A stretch of 64,000 bases of DNA from Marivivens donghaensis (GCF_011806565.1 NZ_JAATOP010000001.1:124001-188000); one strand, 5' to 3'. Numbered from the stretch's first letter, positions 24,962 to 34,041 are shown. Program-made: numbers and translations. The notes: a model not told the origin generated them from the letters alone.

Positions 24962-25291
24962 GTGACGAACCAGACCGAACAAGACCGTCTGCGCTCGCTG
25001 GAAGAGCGGATCAACAAGGCCAAGGCGGAAGCCCCGACCGAGAACCACATGAAGAAAGACTACTCCCAAGCGCAGCACGCGTGGCGGATGGTCACCGAAT
25101 TAGTTGCCGGTCTTCTGATCGGTTTCGTCATCGGGTTCGGGTTGGACTATGCCCTTGGCACGTCCCCCATATTCCTGGTGATCTTTATTTTCTTTGGCTT
25201 TGCCGCCGGTATGAAAACCGTGATCGGCTCGGCCAAAGAGTTGCAGATGAAAATGCTGGACCAGCAGTCCGGCAAAAATGGGGAAAAGTGA
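24962..25291 (+). CDS. atpI: ATP synthase protein I (AtpI)
   Basis: 109 residues, starting at GTG. A charged N-terminal part ([17 protein letters not shown]) is followed by two membrane segments (about residues 48-68 and 74-92), as in AtpI/Q proteins that help assemble the c-ring. First gene of a five-gene F0 operon; it ends 1 nt before the atpB start. The F1 genes are not in the window, consistent with the split F0/F1 operons of Rhodobacterales. Confidence 0.9.
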   Translation: MTNQTEQDRLRSLEERINKAKAEAPTENHMKKDYSQAQHAWRMVTELVAGLLIGFVIGFGLDYALGTSPIFLVIFIFFGFAAGMKTVIGSAKELQMKMLDQQSGKNGEK

Positions 25292-25292
25292 C

Positions 25293-26051
25293 ATGGCGAC
25301 CGACGTGCACGGTGAAGAAGCTGGCGGCCTGGTTTTCCACCCGCTCGATCAGTTCGAAGTAAAATCGCTGTTCAGCGATGGTCCGGTAAACTTCATCTCG
25401 ATCACGAACTCGACGCTGTGGATGGCAATCGCCGTTCTGTGCGTGGTTCTGCTGTTCGTCATGGGTACCCGCAAGCGCGCGATCATCCCGACCCGCACGC
25501 AGTCGATCGCAGAACTGTTCTACGGCTTCATCTACAAGATGGTCGAAGACGTAACCGGCCATGACGGTGTGAAGTACTTCCCCTACATCTTCACCGTCTT
25601 CCTGTTCATCTTCTTCGCGAACTTCCTCGGTCTGCTGCCGCTGTCGTACACCCCGACCGCGCAGATCGCAGTGACCGCAGTTCTGGGCTTCGGCGTGTTC
25701 ATCGCCGTCACCATCATCGGTTTCGTCAAGAACGGCGCGAGCTTCCTCGGCCTGTTCTGGATGTCGGACGCCCCGCTGGTGCTGCGTCCCGTCATCGCGA
25801 TCATCGAAGTGATTTCGTACTTTGTCCGTCCCGTCAGCCACTCCATTCGTCTTGCAGGTAACCTGACCGCAGGTCACGCAATGATCAAAGTGTTCGCTGG
25901 CTTCGCAGCTATCGCCGCCGTTGCTCCGGTTTCGGTTGTCGCTATCGCTGCTGTCTACGGACTGGAAGTTCTCGTAGCCGGTATTCAGGCATACGTGTTC
26001 ACCATTCTGACCTGCATCTATCTGAAAGATGCCCTGCACCCGGCTCACTAA
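25293..26051 (+). CDS. atpB: ATP synthase F0 subunit a
   Basis: 252 residues with five to six membrane segments. The essential arginine is in [13 protein letters not shown], within the helix that faces the c-ring, and PVSHSIRL precedes it as in other proteobacterial subunits a. It forms the two proton half-channels. I start at the ATG at 25293 (MATDVHGEE) because GGGGAAAAG lies just upstream. Confidence 0.96.
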   Translation: MATDVHGEEAGGLVFHPLDQFEVKSLFSDGPVNFISITNSTLWMAIAVLCVVLLFVMGTRKRAIIPTRTQSIAELFYGFIYKMVEDVTGHDGVKYFPYIFTVFLFIFFANFLGLLPLSYTPTAQIAVTAVLGFGVFIAVTIIGFVKNGASFLGLFWMSDAPLVLRPVIAIIEVISYFVRPVSHSIRLAGNLTAGHAMIKVFAGFAAIAAVAPVSVVAIAAVYGLEVLVAGIQAYVFTILTCIYLKDALHPAH

Positions 26052-26105
26052 GCCTGCAAACGGTCTGAATATCTATCAAGCCAATTCCATCGTAAGGAGA
26101 AAATC

Positions 26106-26342
26106 ATGGAAGGCAATATCGCACAACTCGGTCAGTTCATCGGTGCCGGCCTCGGCGCAATCGGTTCGGGCCTTGCTGCTATCGGCGTTGGTAACGTCGC
26201 TGCTAACTACCTGGGCGGCGCTCTGCGCAACCCGTCGGCTGCTGCTTCGCAGACCGCAACTCTCTTCATCGGCCTCGCATTCGCAGAAGCTCTGGGCATC
26301 TTCTCGTTCCTGGTTGCTCTGCTGCTGATGTTCGCAGTCTAA
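26106..26342 (+). CDS. atpE: ATP synthase F0 subunit c
   Basis: 78 residues, two transmembrane helices joined by the polar loop RNPSA. The proton-carrying Glu sits in FAEALG in helix 2, and the Gly-rich helix 1 reads [17 protein letters not shown]. It forms the rotating c-ring. AAGGAG lies 5-6 nt before the ATG. The proton-type glutamate and absence of sodium-site residues suggest H+ coupling. Confidence 0.97.
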   Translation: MEGNIAQLGQFIGAGLGAIGSGLAAIGVGNVAANYLGGALRNPSAAASQTATLFIGLAFAEALGIFSFLVALLLMFAV

Positions 26343-26426
26343 TCTACTGACGCATCCTTACGGTCGGGGCGCGCGGGCACGCCCGCGCCCCCGATGACAC
26401 CAAAGGGTCCGACGGAGAAAGACGAG

Positions 26427-27008
26427 ATGGCAGACACTAATACCGAAGTCGCCCACACTGCTACCGATGTCGCTACCGCGCACGGTGCAGATATGGCGCA
26501 CGGGGCCGAGGCCGGCGGCGCATCCATGCCGCAGCTGGACCCTTCGACCTATTCCAACCAGATTTTCTGGCTTCTGGTCACGCTCGTCGTGATCTACTTC
26601 GTGCTGTCCCGTATCGCCCTACCGCGCATCGCCGCGGTTCTGGCTGAACGGTCCGGTACGATCACTAACGATATCGCCGCTGCCGAAGAGCTTAAACTCA
26701 AAGCTACCGAGGCCGAGGCTACTTATAACAAGGCTCTGGCTGATGCCCGCGCCGAAGCTGCCCGTATCGTCGCTGATACCAAGGCTCAGATCCAATCGGA
26801 TCTTGATGTCGAGATTGCGAAGGCTGATGAAGTCATTGCCGCCAAGACCGCCGAAGGCGCGAAGGCCATTGACGAAATCCGCGCCAACGCCGTCGCCAGC
26901 GTCGAAGAGGTGGCTAAGGATACCGCCGGTGCGATCGTTGCTGCGCTGGGTGGCACTGCCGATCAGGCTGTCATCGACGCAGAAGTCGCAGAGCAGATGA
27001 AAGGCTGA
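26427..27008 (+). CDS. atpF': ATP synthase F0 subunit b'
   Basis: 193 residues. A non-conserved Thr/Ala/His-rich N-terminus is followed by one transmembrane helix ([20 protein letters not shown]) and a long Ala/Glu/Lys coiled coil. Phototrophs and Rhodobacterales carry b and b' as a heterodimeric stator. I start at the ATG at 26427 (MADTNTEVA) since GGAG lies 10 nt upstream; the longer frame has no ribosome binding site. It precedes atpF by 5 nt. Confidence 0.92.
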   Translation: MADTNTEVAHTATDVATAHGADMAHGAEAGGASMPQLDPSTYSNQIFWLLVTLVVIYFVLSRIALPRIAAVLAERSGTITNDIAAAEELKLKATEAEATYNKALADARAEAARIVADTKAQIQSDLDVEIAKADEVIAAKTAEGAKAIDEIRANAVASVEEVAKDTAGAIVAALGGTADQAVIDAEVAEQMKG

Positions 27009-27013
27009 GGACC

Positions 27014-27589
27014 ATGAAAAAGATCCTGATCCCCGCCATTCTCGCTGTGACTGCACAGCCGGCTTTTGCTTCGACGAAGAACGTGTTCTCGGGTGAGTTC
27101 TACTCGCTGCACAACACCGACTTCATCGTGCTTCTGGCATTCCTGCTGTTCGTAGGCGTTCTGGTTTATCTGAAGGTTCCGGGCAAAGTCGGCGAAATGC
27201 TCGACAACCGCGCGGACACCATCAAGTCCGAACTGGAAGAAGCCCGCGCACTGCGTGAGGAAGCACAGAGCCTGCTGGCCTCTTACGAGCGCAAGCAGAA
27301 AGAAGTGCAAGAGCAGGCCGACCGCATCGTTGCCGATGCCAAAGCCGAAGCTGAAGCTGCTGCAGAGCAGGCCAAAGCGGACATCGCCACGTCGGTTGCA
27401 CGCCGTCTGGCTTCCGCTGAAGAGCAGATCAACGCTGCTCAGGCTTCCGCAGTGAAAGAAGTGCGCGACAGCGCAATCAACGTTGCTGTCAAGGCTGCCC
27501 GCGAAGTTATCGCCAAGCAGATGACCGCCGCCGAGGCCAACAAGCTGATCGACGACTCGATCAAGACTGTTGACGCCAAGCTGCACTAA
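27014..27589 (+). CDS. atpF: ATP synthase F0 subunit b
   Basis: 191 residues. The N-terminus looks like a cleavable signal (MKKILIPAILAVTAQPAFA), followed by a membrane helix (FIVLLAFLLFVGVLVYLKVPG) and a long coiled coil rich in Ala, Glu and Lys ending QMTAAEANKLIDDSIK. It forms the peripheral stalk with b'. Last gene of the operon, followed by a strong terminator. Confidence 0.94.
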   Translation: MKKILIPAILAVTAQPAFASTKNVFSGEFYSLHNTDFIVLLAFLLFVGVLVYLKVPGKVGEMLDNRADTIKSELEEARALREEAQSLLASYERKQKEVQEQADRIVADAKAEAEAAAEQAKADIATSVARRLASAEEQINAAQASAVKEVRDSAINVAVKAAREVIAKQMTAAEANKLIDDSIKTVDAKLH

Positions 27590-27610
27590 ACGCTTCTAAA
27601 GCTTTTAAAG

Positions 27611-27643
27611 CGCCCTGCCTGAGAGATCAGGCGGGGCGTTTTT
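27611..27643 (+). terminator. Intrinsic terminator of the atp F0 operon
   Basis: CGCCCTGCCTGA and TCAGGCGGGGCG form a 12-bp stem with a 4-nt loop, followed by TTTTT. It lies 22 nt after the atpF stop and also faces the convergent gntR-type gene. Confidence 0.9.
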
Positions 27644-27647
27644 CGTT

Positions 27648-28415
27648 TCAACGGTTGAGTTCGTGTTCGTAGCGCTTGCGGGCGATGGCCTCGTTGCGAT
27701 CGGCCTTCTGCTGGTCGTCAAGCGCCTGCTGCACGAAGTCGAGGTGTTGGGCCACTGCGGCACGCGCGCCTTCGGGGTCGCGCTTCTGGAGCGCGTCGTT
27801 GATGGCGCGGTGCTGTTCGAGCAGTTCGCCGCGGGTCGTGCGCTGCTTGAACATGATCTGGCGGTTATAGAACACGCCCTCACGCAGCAGTTGGTACATG
27901 GACCGCATCATGTGAAGCATGATGACGTTGTGGCTCGCCTCGATGATGGCGAGGTGAAAATCCGCATCCAGTTGCGCTTCGTCGGTCGCGTTGCGCTTGG
28001 GGTGGGCGGCTTCCATCTTCTTGAAGATCGCGTCGATGACCTTGAGGTCGGTGTCGGAGCCGAGACGCGCGGCGCGCTCTGCGGCGAGCCCCTCCATATC
28101 GCGGCGGAAAGCGATGTAGTCGAACACGGCCTCTTCATGGGTGGAGAACAGCGTCACGAGGGCCGCGGAGAAGGCGGAGCCCAGCACGTCGGCCACAAAT
28201 ACGCCTGCACCTGCCTTGCTGATCAGTAGGCCGCGCTCTTGCAGGTCAGAGAGGGCTTCTCTCAGGGACGGGCGGGATACGCCAAGCCGGTCCGACAGTT
28301 CACGTTCCGAAGGTAGGCGCTCACCGGGGCGCAGGATACCTCTTAGAATAAGGCCCTCGACTTGACGGACGACCTCCTGTGACAGCTTTTCCTGCGTGAT
28401 TTTTTCGAACGGCAT
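27648..28415 (-). CDS. FadR/GntR-family transcriptional regulator
   Basis: 255 residues. The GntR winged HTH is LRPGERLPSERELSDRLGVSRPSLREALSDLQERGLL. The all-helical FCD effector domain follows with DADFHLAIIEASHNVIMLHMM, whose Asp and His residues usually bind a metal and a carboxylate ligand. This is the PdhR/LldR type. I start at the ATG at 28415 (MPFEKITQEK), with GGAGAAG upstream. A perfect inverted repeat lies 15 bp before the start (28430-28448). The target is not obvious from the neighbours. Confidence 0.9.
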   Translation of the reverse strand: MPFEKITQEKLSQEVVRQVEGLILRGILRPGERLPSERELSDRLGVSRPSLREALSDLQERGLLISKAGAGVFVADVLGSAFSAALVTLFSTHEEAVFDYIAFRRDMEGLAAERAARLGSDTDLKVIDAIFKKMEAAHPKRNATDEAQLDADFHLAIIEASHNVIMLHMMRSMYQLLREGVFYNRQIMFKQRTTRGELLEQHRAINDALQKRDPEGARAAVAQHLDFVQQALDDQQKADRNEAIARKRYEHELNR

Positions 28416-28429
28416 GATCTTCTCCGGTT

Positions 28430-28448
28430 TGGTCAGAATATATGACCA
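28430..28448. promoter_or_regulatory. Candidate autoregulatory operator of the FadR-type regulator
   Basis: TGGTCA, a 7-bp AT-rich spacer GAATATA, then TGACCA: a perfect 6-7-6 palindrome 15 bp upstream of the start codon. The TGGTC/GACCA arms match the half-site style of FadR-subfamily operators, though the spacer is longer than in PdhR or FadR sites. Confidence 0.5.
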
Positions 28449-28471
28449 CGCCGCCTGCCGCACAATCCAAC

Positions 28472-28499
28472 AAAAAAGGGGCCGCCCGAAGGCAGCCCC
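28472..28499 (-). terminator. Intrinsic terminator of the ompA-type lipoprotein gene
   Basis: On the minus strand GGGGCTGCC pairs with GGCGGCCCC (one mismatch) around a TTCG-type loop, followed by TTTTTT. It lies about 25 nt after the stop. Confidence 0.85.
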
Positions 28500-28523
28500 G
28501 ATGATCGATATCCGGAAATCCGA

Positions 28524-29183
28524 TTAGCCGTTCGGCGTGATGACGATCTCGACGCGACGGTTCTGGGCGCGGCCAGCGGCAGTCAGGTTGTCAGCAACCG
28601 GCTGGTCTTCGCCGCGGCCGATGACGTTGAGACGCGAAGCCGATACGCCAGCGTTGATCAGAACCGACGAAACGGCCTGAGCGCGGCGCTGCGAGAGGTC
28701 CATGTTGTAAGCGGCGCTACCGGTGTTGTCGGTGTGGCCAACCACGTTCACGGTGGTGTTCGGGTAGTTGTTGATCGAGCGAGCAACGGTGTAGAGGTCG
28801 CCCTGAAGCGCGCCGGTCAGCGAAGCGCTATCGGTTGCGAACAGGATGTCCTGCGGCATGGTGACGACCAGCTGGCTGCCGGTGTTCACGAGGCCAACGT
28901 TGTTGCCGAGCTGCTGACGCAGTTCTGCTTCCTGACGGTCCAGAGCAGCACCGCCAACAGCACCAAGGCCAGCGCCGACAGCTGCGCCCAGAACGGCGTT
29001 ACGGGTGTTTTCGCGAGCGCTGTCGCCCTGCTTCGAACCGATAAGAGCGCCGATGCCAGCACCTACGAGAGCGCCAGTCTGGGCGTTACGGTTCGGGTTG
29101 TCCGGCGAGGTCATTTCGGTACAGGCCGACAGACCGATCACTGCAGCTGCGGCGAGGGCGAGCGAGGAACGAGCGAGAATCAT
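28524..29183 (-). CDS. OmpA-family outer-membrane lipoprotein with glycine zipper
   Basis: 219 residues. A signal peptide ends in the lipobox LSAC (Cys21). Next comes a glycine-zipper region (ALVGAGIGALIG and AVLGAAVGAGLGAVGG), then an OmpA C-terminal peptidoglycan-binding domain with ILFATDSASL, VVGHTDNTGSAAYN and LSQRRAQAV. It probably anchors the outer membrane to peptidoglycan, like YiaD/Pal-type proteins. The open frame upstream of the ATG at 29183 has no family similarity and overlaps the antisense nth gene, so it is not included. Single gene with its own terminator. Confidence 0.9.
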   Translation of the reverse strand: MILARSSLALAAAAVIGLSACTEMTSPDNPNRNAQTGALVGAGIGALIGSKQGDSARENTRNAVLGAAVGAGLGAVGGAALDRQEAELRQQLGNNVGLVNTGSQLVVTMPQDILFATDSASLTGALQGDLYTVARSINNYPNTTVNVVGHTDNTGSAAYNMDLSQRRAQAVSSVLINAGVSASRLNVIGRGEDQPVADNLTAAGRAQNRRVEIVITPNG

Positions 29184-29408
29184 AGTATTAAATCCGTTTT
29201 GTTTTGCGCATGTCAGCGCGTTGCTGCGGTATTCATGCGGCAAGCGCTTCTGATATCCAATAACGAGATGAAAGCCGGCAAAGTTCCGCCACTCTGGCAG
29301 ATAGTCCATACTTTGGTGCAAGGCAGATATCGGATAACAGGGCTGCCGTCCGCGCTTCGCGGGCATCTTTCCTTGCCTGATCAGGCAGGTACGGGCATAC
29401 CTCACCCC

Positions 29409-30053
29409 ATGGTCAAGCAGCTCGATTATCACACGATCAACGAAATTTTTTCTCGCTTCGAAGCGGCGGAAGCCGAACCGAAGGGGGAGCTGGAGCATGT
29501 GAATGCGTTCACGCTGGTCGTCGCGGTCGCCCTTTCGGCGCAGGCGACGGACGCGGGCGTGAACAAGGCGACGCGCGAGCTGTTCAAGATCGCGGATACC
29601 CCGCAGAAGATGCTCGACCTCGGTGAAGAGGGCGTGACGGAGCACATCAAGACGATCGGACTGTTCCGCCAGAAGGCCAAGAACGTCATCAAGCTGTCCC
29701 GCATCCTCGTCGATGAATACGGCGGCGAGGTTCCGGCCAGTCGCGCGGCGCTGCAATCGCTGCCGGGTGTGGGCCGCAAGACCGCGAACGTCGTTCTGAA
29801 CATGTGGTTCAAGTATCCCGCGCAGGCGGTGGACACCCATATCTTTCGCGTCGGCAATCGCACGGGCATCGCGGTCGGCAAGAACGTCGATGTCGTGGAG
29901 CGCGCGATCGAGGACCACATCCCCGCACATTTCCAGCAGCACGCTCACCACTGGCTAATTCTGCACGGACGGTATACGTGCGTCGCCCGTAAACCCAAAT
30001 GCGCGGCCTGTCTGATCCGCGACTTGTGTCAATTCGAGGACAAGAACCTATGA
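29409..30053 (+). CDS. nth: Endonuclease III
   Basis: 214 residues. The helix-hairpin-helix LPGVGRKTANVVL contains the catalytic Lys, the catalytic Asp is in AVDTHIFRV, and four cysteines at the C-terminus (CVARKPKCAACLIRDLC) bind the [4Fe-4S] cluster. It is a bifunctional glycosylase/AP-lyase for oxidised pyrimidines. I start at the ATG at 29409 (MVKQLDYHT); the longer upstream frame is antisense to the OmpA gene. The stop overlaps the next gene in ATGA. Confidence 0.95.
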   Translation: MVKQLDYHTINEIFSRFEAAEAEPKGELEHVNAFTLVVAVALSAQATDAGVNKATRELFKIADTPQKMLDLGEEGVTEHIKTIGLFRQKAKNVIKLSRILVDEYGGEVPASRAALQSLPGVGRKTANVVLNMWFKYPAQAVDTHIFRVGNRTGIAVGKNVDVVERAIEDHIPAHFQQHAHHWLILHGRYTCVARKPKCAACLIRDLCQFEDKNL

Positions 30054-31036
30054 AGAAGTATCAGGTTGTCGGCATCGGCAACGCCATCGTCGATGTTATC
30101 GCCCACGCTGACGACAGCTTTCTGGAGCTGATGGACATCGAAAAAGGCATCATGCAGCTGGTCGAGCGCGAACGTGCCGAACTGCTCTATGCGTCGATGG
30201 AAGACCGCAAGCAGGCCGCTGGCGGCTCGGTAGCCAACACGCTGGCAGGTCTGGGCGCGCTGGGTGCGCGGACCGCTTTCGTTGGCCGCGTGCGTGACGA
30301 TGCGCTTGGCCGTTTTTACGCCGACGCGATGGAGAAAGTGGGCACCGCTTTCGTGAACCCGCCTGTGGCTGGCGCTGAGCTGCCGACCTCGCGTTCGATG
30401 ATCTTTGTCTCGCCCGATGGTGAGCGTTCGATGAACACCTACCTCGGCGTCTCGGCCGAACTGGGCACCGAGGATGTTGATCTGGCCGTGGCCGCGGATT
30501 CCGAGGCTGTGTTCCTCGAAGGATACCTGTTCGACAAGGACAAGGGTAAGGAAGCGTTCACCGCAATGGCCCGCGCCTGTAGCGGCAACGGCGGCAAGGC
30601 CGGTATCGCGATTTCGGACCCGTTCTGCGTCGAGCGTCACCGCGCCGACTTCCTCAGCCTGATCGAAGACGAACTGGACTACGTCATCGGCAACGAAGAC
30701 GAGATCAAGTCACTGTTCGAAACCGACGATCTGGAAGAAGCCCTGAAGAAGACCGCCGAGATTTGCCCGCTGGTCGCCTGCACCCGTTCGGGTGACGGCG
30801 TGACCATCATCGCAAATGGCGAGCGCACCGACGTGCCGGTCGAAAAGATCGTCCCTGTGGATGCGACGGGCGCTGGCGACGGTTTCGCAGCGGGTTTCAT
30901 CTACGGCATGGTGACCGGCCGCGATATGGAGACCTGCGGACGTATGGGTTGCCTCGTGGCGGGGCAGGTGATCCGTCAGGTCGGCCCGCGTGCCGAAACG
31001 GACCTCAAGGCGCTCTTCACCGAGCACAACCTCTAA
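30050..31036 (+). CDS. PfkB-family carbohydrate kinase (adenosine kinase-like)
   Basis: 328 residues. The N-terminal GNAIVDVIAHAD, the AGGSVANTLAGLGALG signature 1, and the C-terminal DATGAGDGFAAGF (anion hole and catalytic Asp) define the ribokinase/PfkB family. It resembles the adenosine-kinase-like sugar kinases common in Rhodobacterales; adenosine versus sugar specificity cannot be told from sequence. It overlaps the nth stop by 4 bp and ends at a strong terminator. Confidence 0.9.
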   Translation: MKKYQVVGIGNAIVDVIAHADDSFLELMDIEKGIMQLVERERAELLYASMEDRKQAAGGSVANTLAGLGALGARTAFVGRVRDDALGRFYADAMEKVGTAFVNPPVAGAELPTSRSMIFVSPDGERSMNTYLGVSAELGTEDVDLAVAADSEAVFLEGYLFDKDKGKEAFTAMARACSGNGGKAGIAISDPFCVERHRADFLSLIEDELDYVIGNEDEIKSLFETDDLEEALKKTAEICPLVACTRSGDGVTIIANGERTDVPVEKIVPVDATGAGDGFAAGFIYGMVTGRDMETCGRMGCLVAGQVIRQVGPRAETDLKALFTEHNL

Positions 31037-31041
31037 AAAGA

Positions 31042-31067
31042 AAAGCCGGCGGAGACGCCGGCTTTTT
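31042..31067 (+). terminator. Bidirectional intrinsic terminator
   Basis: AAAGCCGGCG, loop GAGA, CGCCGGCTTT, then TTTC; the left side begins AAAAAGAAAA, so it can serve both the PfkB kinase gene and the convergent sulfotransferase gene. Confidence 0.9.
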
Positions 31068-31069
31068 CG

Positions 31070-31888
31070 TTAATCGCCCAGTTTGGCGTGAACCTCGTCG
31101 AGGTCGATCTCTCCGATCGGCATCTTGTTCGACGGGTTTTCGAAATCGTATTTGAAGAGCTGGAAGTCCTTCTTGTAGATTTCGTAGACCAGATGCATCG
31201 ACAGATCGTCGAAGTAATCCTCGACCGGATGCAGGCGCTTGGGGCCGTGGCCTTCGCTTTCGTTGAAGCGCGGGATGTTGTTGAGGTCGATCGGATGCGG
31301 GGTCTCGATGTTGTCGAGGACGCTCTGCATCCCTTCGTTGAATTTCTCGGTCCAGAAGATGTTGTCGTAGCGCCCGCCATTCACGATGAACGTGGCGACG
31401 TGGCCCGACATGGCCGACCAGTGGATATCGGGGTCCATGGGACGCTTGAAGCGGATGGTGTCGCGCGCGAACAGCAGGAAACGGCGGAACGACTGGATCT
31501 GGTCGAAGTCGAAGTTGTCCTCGGGCGAGCCGACCTGAATGCCGTATTTCTGCGTCAGTTGCGGCACGAGGTTCCCGCGGTAGCGGCGACCGTTGCGCTG
31601 GATGCCCGCGATCTTGTCGAAGAACGACGACAGGATGCGCGTGTAGGGATTGCGCACACAGCTGTAGGCATAGCTTTTGTGGGACTTCACGTTCTCCGTG
31701 ATGGGAGCCTGACTCTCGTCCTGGGACCACTTGTGCAGACCCGAGGTGGAATCATGGATGTCGCCATCGAAAAAGCGGCCGTGGTCCGAATAGAACATGA
31801 TCTGGCCGATGCTCGAACATGCACATTTGGGCACCACACGGTACACCATGCTCTCGCTCTCGGTCATCCATACGCCCGGAAATCCCAT
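31070..31888 (-). CDS. Sulfotransferase family protein (carbohydrate sulfotransferase type)
   Basis: 272 residues. VPKCACSSIGQIMFY is the PAPS 5'-phosphosulfate-binding motif of the Sulfotransfer_2 (carbohydrate sulfotransferase) group, and SCVRNPYTRILSSFFDK is the 3'-phosphate-binding segment. No membrane anchor. It lies divergent from a GT14-type glycosyltransferase gene, so both may act on one surface glycan; this is inference. It is not closely similar to the other sulfotransferase-like gene at 17050. Confidence 0.85.
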   Translation of the reverse strand: MGFPGVWMTESESMVYRVVPKCACSSIGQIMFYSDHGRFFDGDIHDSTSGLHKWSQDESQAPITENVKSHKSYAYSCVRNPYTRILSSFFDKIAGIQRNGRRYRGNLVPQLTQKYGIQVGSPEDNFDFDQIQSFRRFLLFARDTIRFKRPMDPDIHWSAMSGHVATFIVNGGRYDNIFWTEKFNEGMQSVLDNIETPHPIDLNNIPRFNESEGHGPKRLHPVEDYFDDLSMHLVYEIYKKDFQLFKYDFENPSNKMPIGEIDLDEVHAKLGD

Positions 31889-32036
31889 GCCTGTCCCCTT
31901 TTGACACGACCTGTCACTTGTTTTGCGACAAGTCCGGATGTTATCGACATATCAATCAGTCGGTTCGTTGAATACAACGATTGGTGAGAATATCAAAGTA
32001 TTCAGGACTATACAGCGGGCACTGACTGTTTATTAG

Positions 32037-33614
32037 ATGGCAAAAATCGCGTTCATACTTCTCTGCCACAAAGATCCTGACGCGATCATCCAGCAGGCTG
32101 AACAGCTTACCGCTGCGGGTGACTACATTTCGATCCATTTCGACGCCCGCGCACCCAAGGCGTATTTCGACCGAATCCGCACGGAGCTCGCCGATAATCC
32201 GAATGTTGCCTACGCCCGCAAACGCCTGAAATGCGGCTGGGGTGAATGGAGCCTCGTTGCGGCAACGCTCGAAGCGATCATATCTGCAGAACAAGCATTC
32301 CCCCGCGCAACGCACTTCTACATGCTGTCGGGTGACTGCATGGCGACAAAGTCAGCGCGGTATGCGCACAGCTTCCTCGACCGTCATGATTGCGATTTCG
32401 TGGAGAGTTTCGACTTCTTCAAAAGTGACTGGATCAAGACGGGCATGAAAGAAGAGCGCCTGATCTACCGTCACTGGTTCAACGAGCGGACCCAGAAGCG
32501 CCGCTTCTATTGGTTGTTCTGGCTGCAACGCCGTTTCGGCCTGACCCGCGAGATCCCGCACGACATCGACGTGCAGATCGGCAGCCAGTGGTGGTGCCTG
32601 CGCCGTCAGACCGTCGAAAAGATCCTCGAATTCACGCGCGAGCGGAAGGACGTGATGAAGTTCTTCTCGACCACGTGGATTCCCGACGAGACGTTTTTCC
32701 AGACGCTCGTGCGGCACCTCGTGCCCGCCAAAGAAATCCAGACGCGCACGCTGACGTTCCTGATGTTCACCGACTACGGGATGCCGGTGACGTTCTACAA
32801 CGACCACTACGATCTGCTGCTCGCGCAGGACACGCTGTTCGCCCGCAAGATCAGTCCCGAAGCGAAAGAGCTGAAGAAACGGCTCGGTAAGCTGTGGGCG
32901 TCGGAGCGCGATCACTTCGGCATCTCGAACGAGGGCCGCAAACTGTTCGACTTCCTGACGGGCAGGGGCCGCGAAGGGCGCCGTTTCGCACCGCGTTTCT
33001 GGGAGACCGAGGCGAGCCTCGGGCCGGAGCGCGAACTACTGATTATTGCCTGCAAGAAGTGGCACGTTGCGAAGCGCCTGATCCAGTCGATCTCGGCCCG
33101 CACGGATTTGCCGACTGTGGCCTATCTCTTCAACGAAGAGAATACGGACCTACCAGACCTTGGCGGTATTCAGGACAGTCTGTCCAAGCGGCACCGTCAC
33201 CGCCGCGCATTGATGCGGATGCTGTTCGACTATCACCAGTCGGACCGGATGGTGGTGTGTATGGACACATCCAGCCTCGATCTGATGCAGGACTTCGTCA
33301 ACGACCGCGCGACCACGCGGATCATGGTGGTGCAGTGCCAGTTCTCTGACGACTACCTGCAAGGCCATGCGCAGCGTGTAGGGCTTGCGGGCGGCGAGAC
33401 GCCTGCCGGTGCGATGTCGCGCCTGCTGCCGTCGGTGCGCAACGATGTGCTCCATGAAGCCGAACGCATCCGAGAGGCGCGGTTCACCCACTACTACACA
33501 ATCAACGAAAGCGATCCGGTCGAAGCGAACGCTCGCGCGCTCGGCCAGTTTCTGTCAGTCTCCGACGAGGAGGCGCGGCTGATCGCCGAAACCCCATACC
33601 TGTTCCACGACTGA
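32037..33614 (+). CDS. Core-2/I-branching-type glycosyltransferase (GT14) with DUF5928-like C-terminal domain
   Basis: 525 residues. The N-terminal half is a GT14/DUF-type glycosyltransferase: IAFILLCHKDPDAI, ISIHFDARAP, CGWGEWSLVAATL, FYMLSGDCMATKS and QIGSQWWCLRR are typical of beta-1,6-N-acetylglucosaminyltransferase relatives. The C-terminal half (from about residue 320) is a separate domain found with it in Rhodobacterales. No membrane segment. Acceptor unknown; the divergent sulfotransferase suggests exopolysaccharide or glycoprotein modification. No clear ribosome binding site precedes the ATG. Confidence 0.83.
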   Translation: MAKIAFILLCHKDPDAIIQQAEQLTAAGDYISIHFDARAPKAYFDRIRTELADNPNVAYARKRLKCGWGEWSLVAATLEAIISAEQAFPRATHFYMLSGDCMATKSARYAHSFLDRHDCDFVESFDFFKSDWIKTGMKEERLIYRHWFNERTQKRRFYWLFWLQRRFGLTREIPHDIDVQIGSQWWCLRRQTVEKILEFTRERKDVMKFFSTTWIPDETFFQTLVRHLVPAKEIQTRTLTFLMFTDYGMPVTFYNDHYDLLLAQDTLFARKISPEAKELKKRLGKLWASERDHFGISNEGRKLFDFLTGRGREGRRFAPRFWETEASLGPERELLIIACKKWHVAKRLIQSISARTDLPTVAYLFNEENTDLPDLGGIQDSLSKRHRHRRALMRMLFDYHQSDRMVVCMDTSSLDLMQDFVNDRATTRIMVVQCQFSDDYLQGHAQRVGLAGGETPAGAMSRLLPSVRNDVLHEAERIREARFTHYYTINESDPVEANARALGQFLSVSDEEARLIAETPYLFHD

Positions 33615-33622
33615 GGCCCGAC

Positions 33623-33985
33623 ATGGCGTTCGATTACGATCCGCAGAACATCTTTGCCCGCATCCTGCGCGGCGAAATTCCGAACAAGACCGTTTACGAG
33701 AACGACCACGCGCTGGCGTTCGAGGACATCGCGCCCCAAGCGCCCGTCCACGTGCTGGTGATCCCGAAGGGTGCGTACATGTCGCTCGACCATTTCGCGA
33801 TGGAAGCGACAGCGGAAGAGCAGGTCGGTTTCATGCAGGCGGTTGCCGAGGTATGCAAACAGATCAACGCCGAAGATGGTTTCCGCGCCATTGCCAACAC
33901 CCGCGATCATGGCGGTCAGGAAGTACCGCATTACCACCTGCACATCCTTGCAGGTCAGCCGCTGGGTAAGATGCTGGCGATCTGA
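33623..33985 (+). CDS. HIT-family protein (HINT type)
   Basis: 120 residues. The histidine triad is HYHLHILAG near the C-terminus, with VHVLVIPK and the N-terminal IFARILRGEIP typical of HINT-like purine nucleotide phosphoramidases. Physiological substrate unknown. It lies 8 nt after the glycosyltransferase gene and is followed by a hairpin repeat element. Confidence 0.93.
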   Translation: MAFDYDPQNIFARILRGEIPNKTVYENDHALAFEDIAPQAPVHVLVIPKGAYMSLDHFAMEATAEEQVGFMQAVAEVCKQINAEDGFRAIANTRDHGGQEVPHYHLHILAGQPLGKMLAI

Positions 33986-33987
33986 TC

Positions 33988-34041
33988 CGCCCGCGCGTTG
34001 CGCGAGCGGTGCCTCCGGCGGAGGTATTTTTATCAGAATGA
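33988..34041 (+). repeat. 3'-end hairpin repeat element, copy E
   Basis: Immediately after the HIT gene: CGCGCGTTGCGCG hairpin, then CCTCCGGCGGAGG, then TATTTTTATCAGAATGAAG. Its AGGTATTTTTATCA is the reverse complement of a segment in copy C (54454-54509). The orientation relative to the preceding gene is the same as in the other copies. It also serves as a plausible terminator (CCTCCG/CGGAGG followed by TATTTTTAT). Confidence 0.6.

Noticed and set aside
28734-29408. N-terminal extension of nth through the OmpA gene region
   Set aside because: The extension is antisense to a clear lipoprotein gene, and the conserved endonuclease III start is at 29409.
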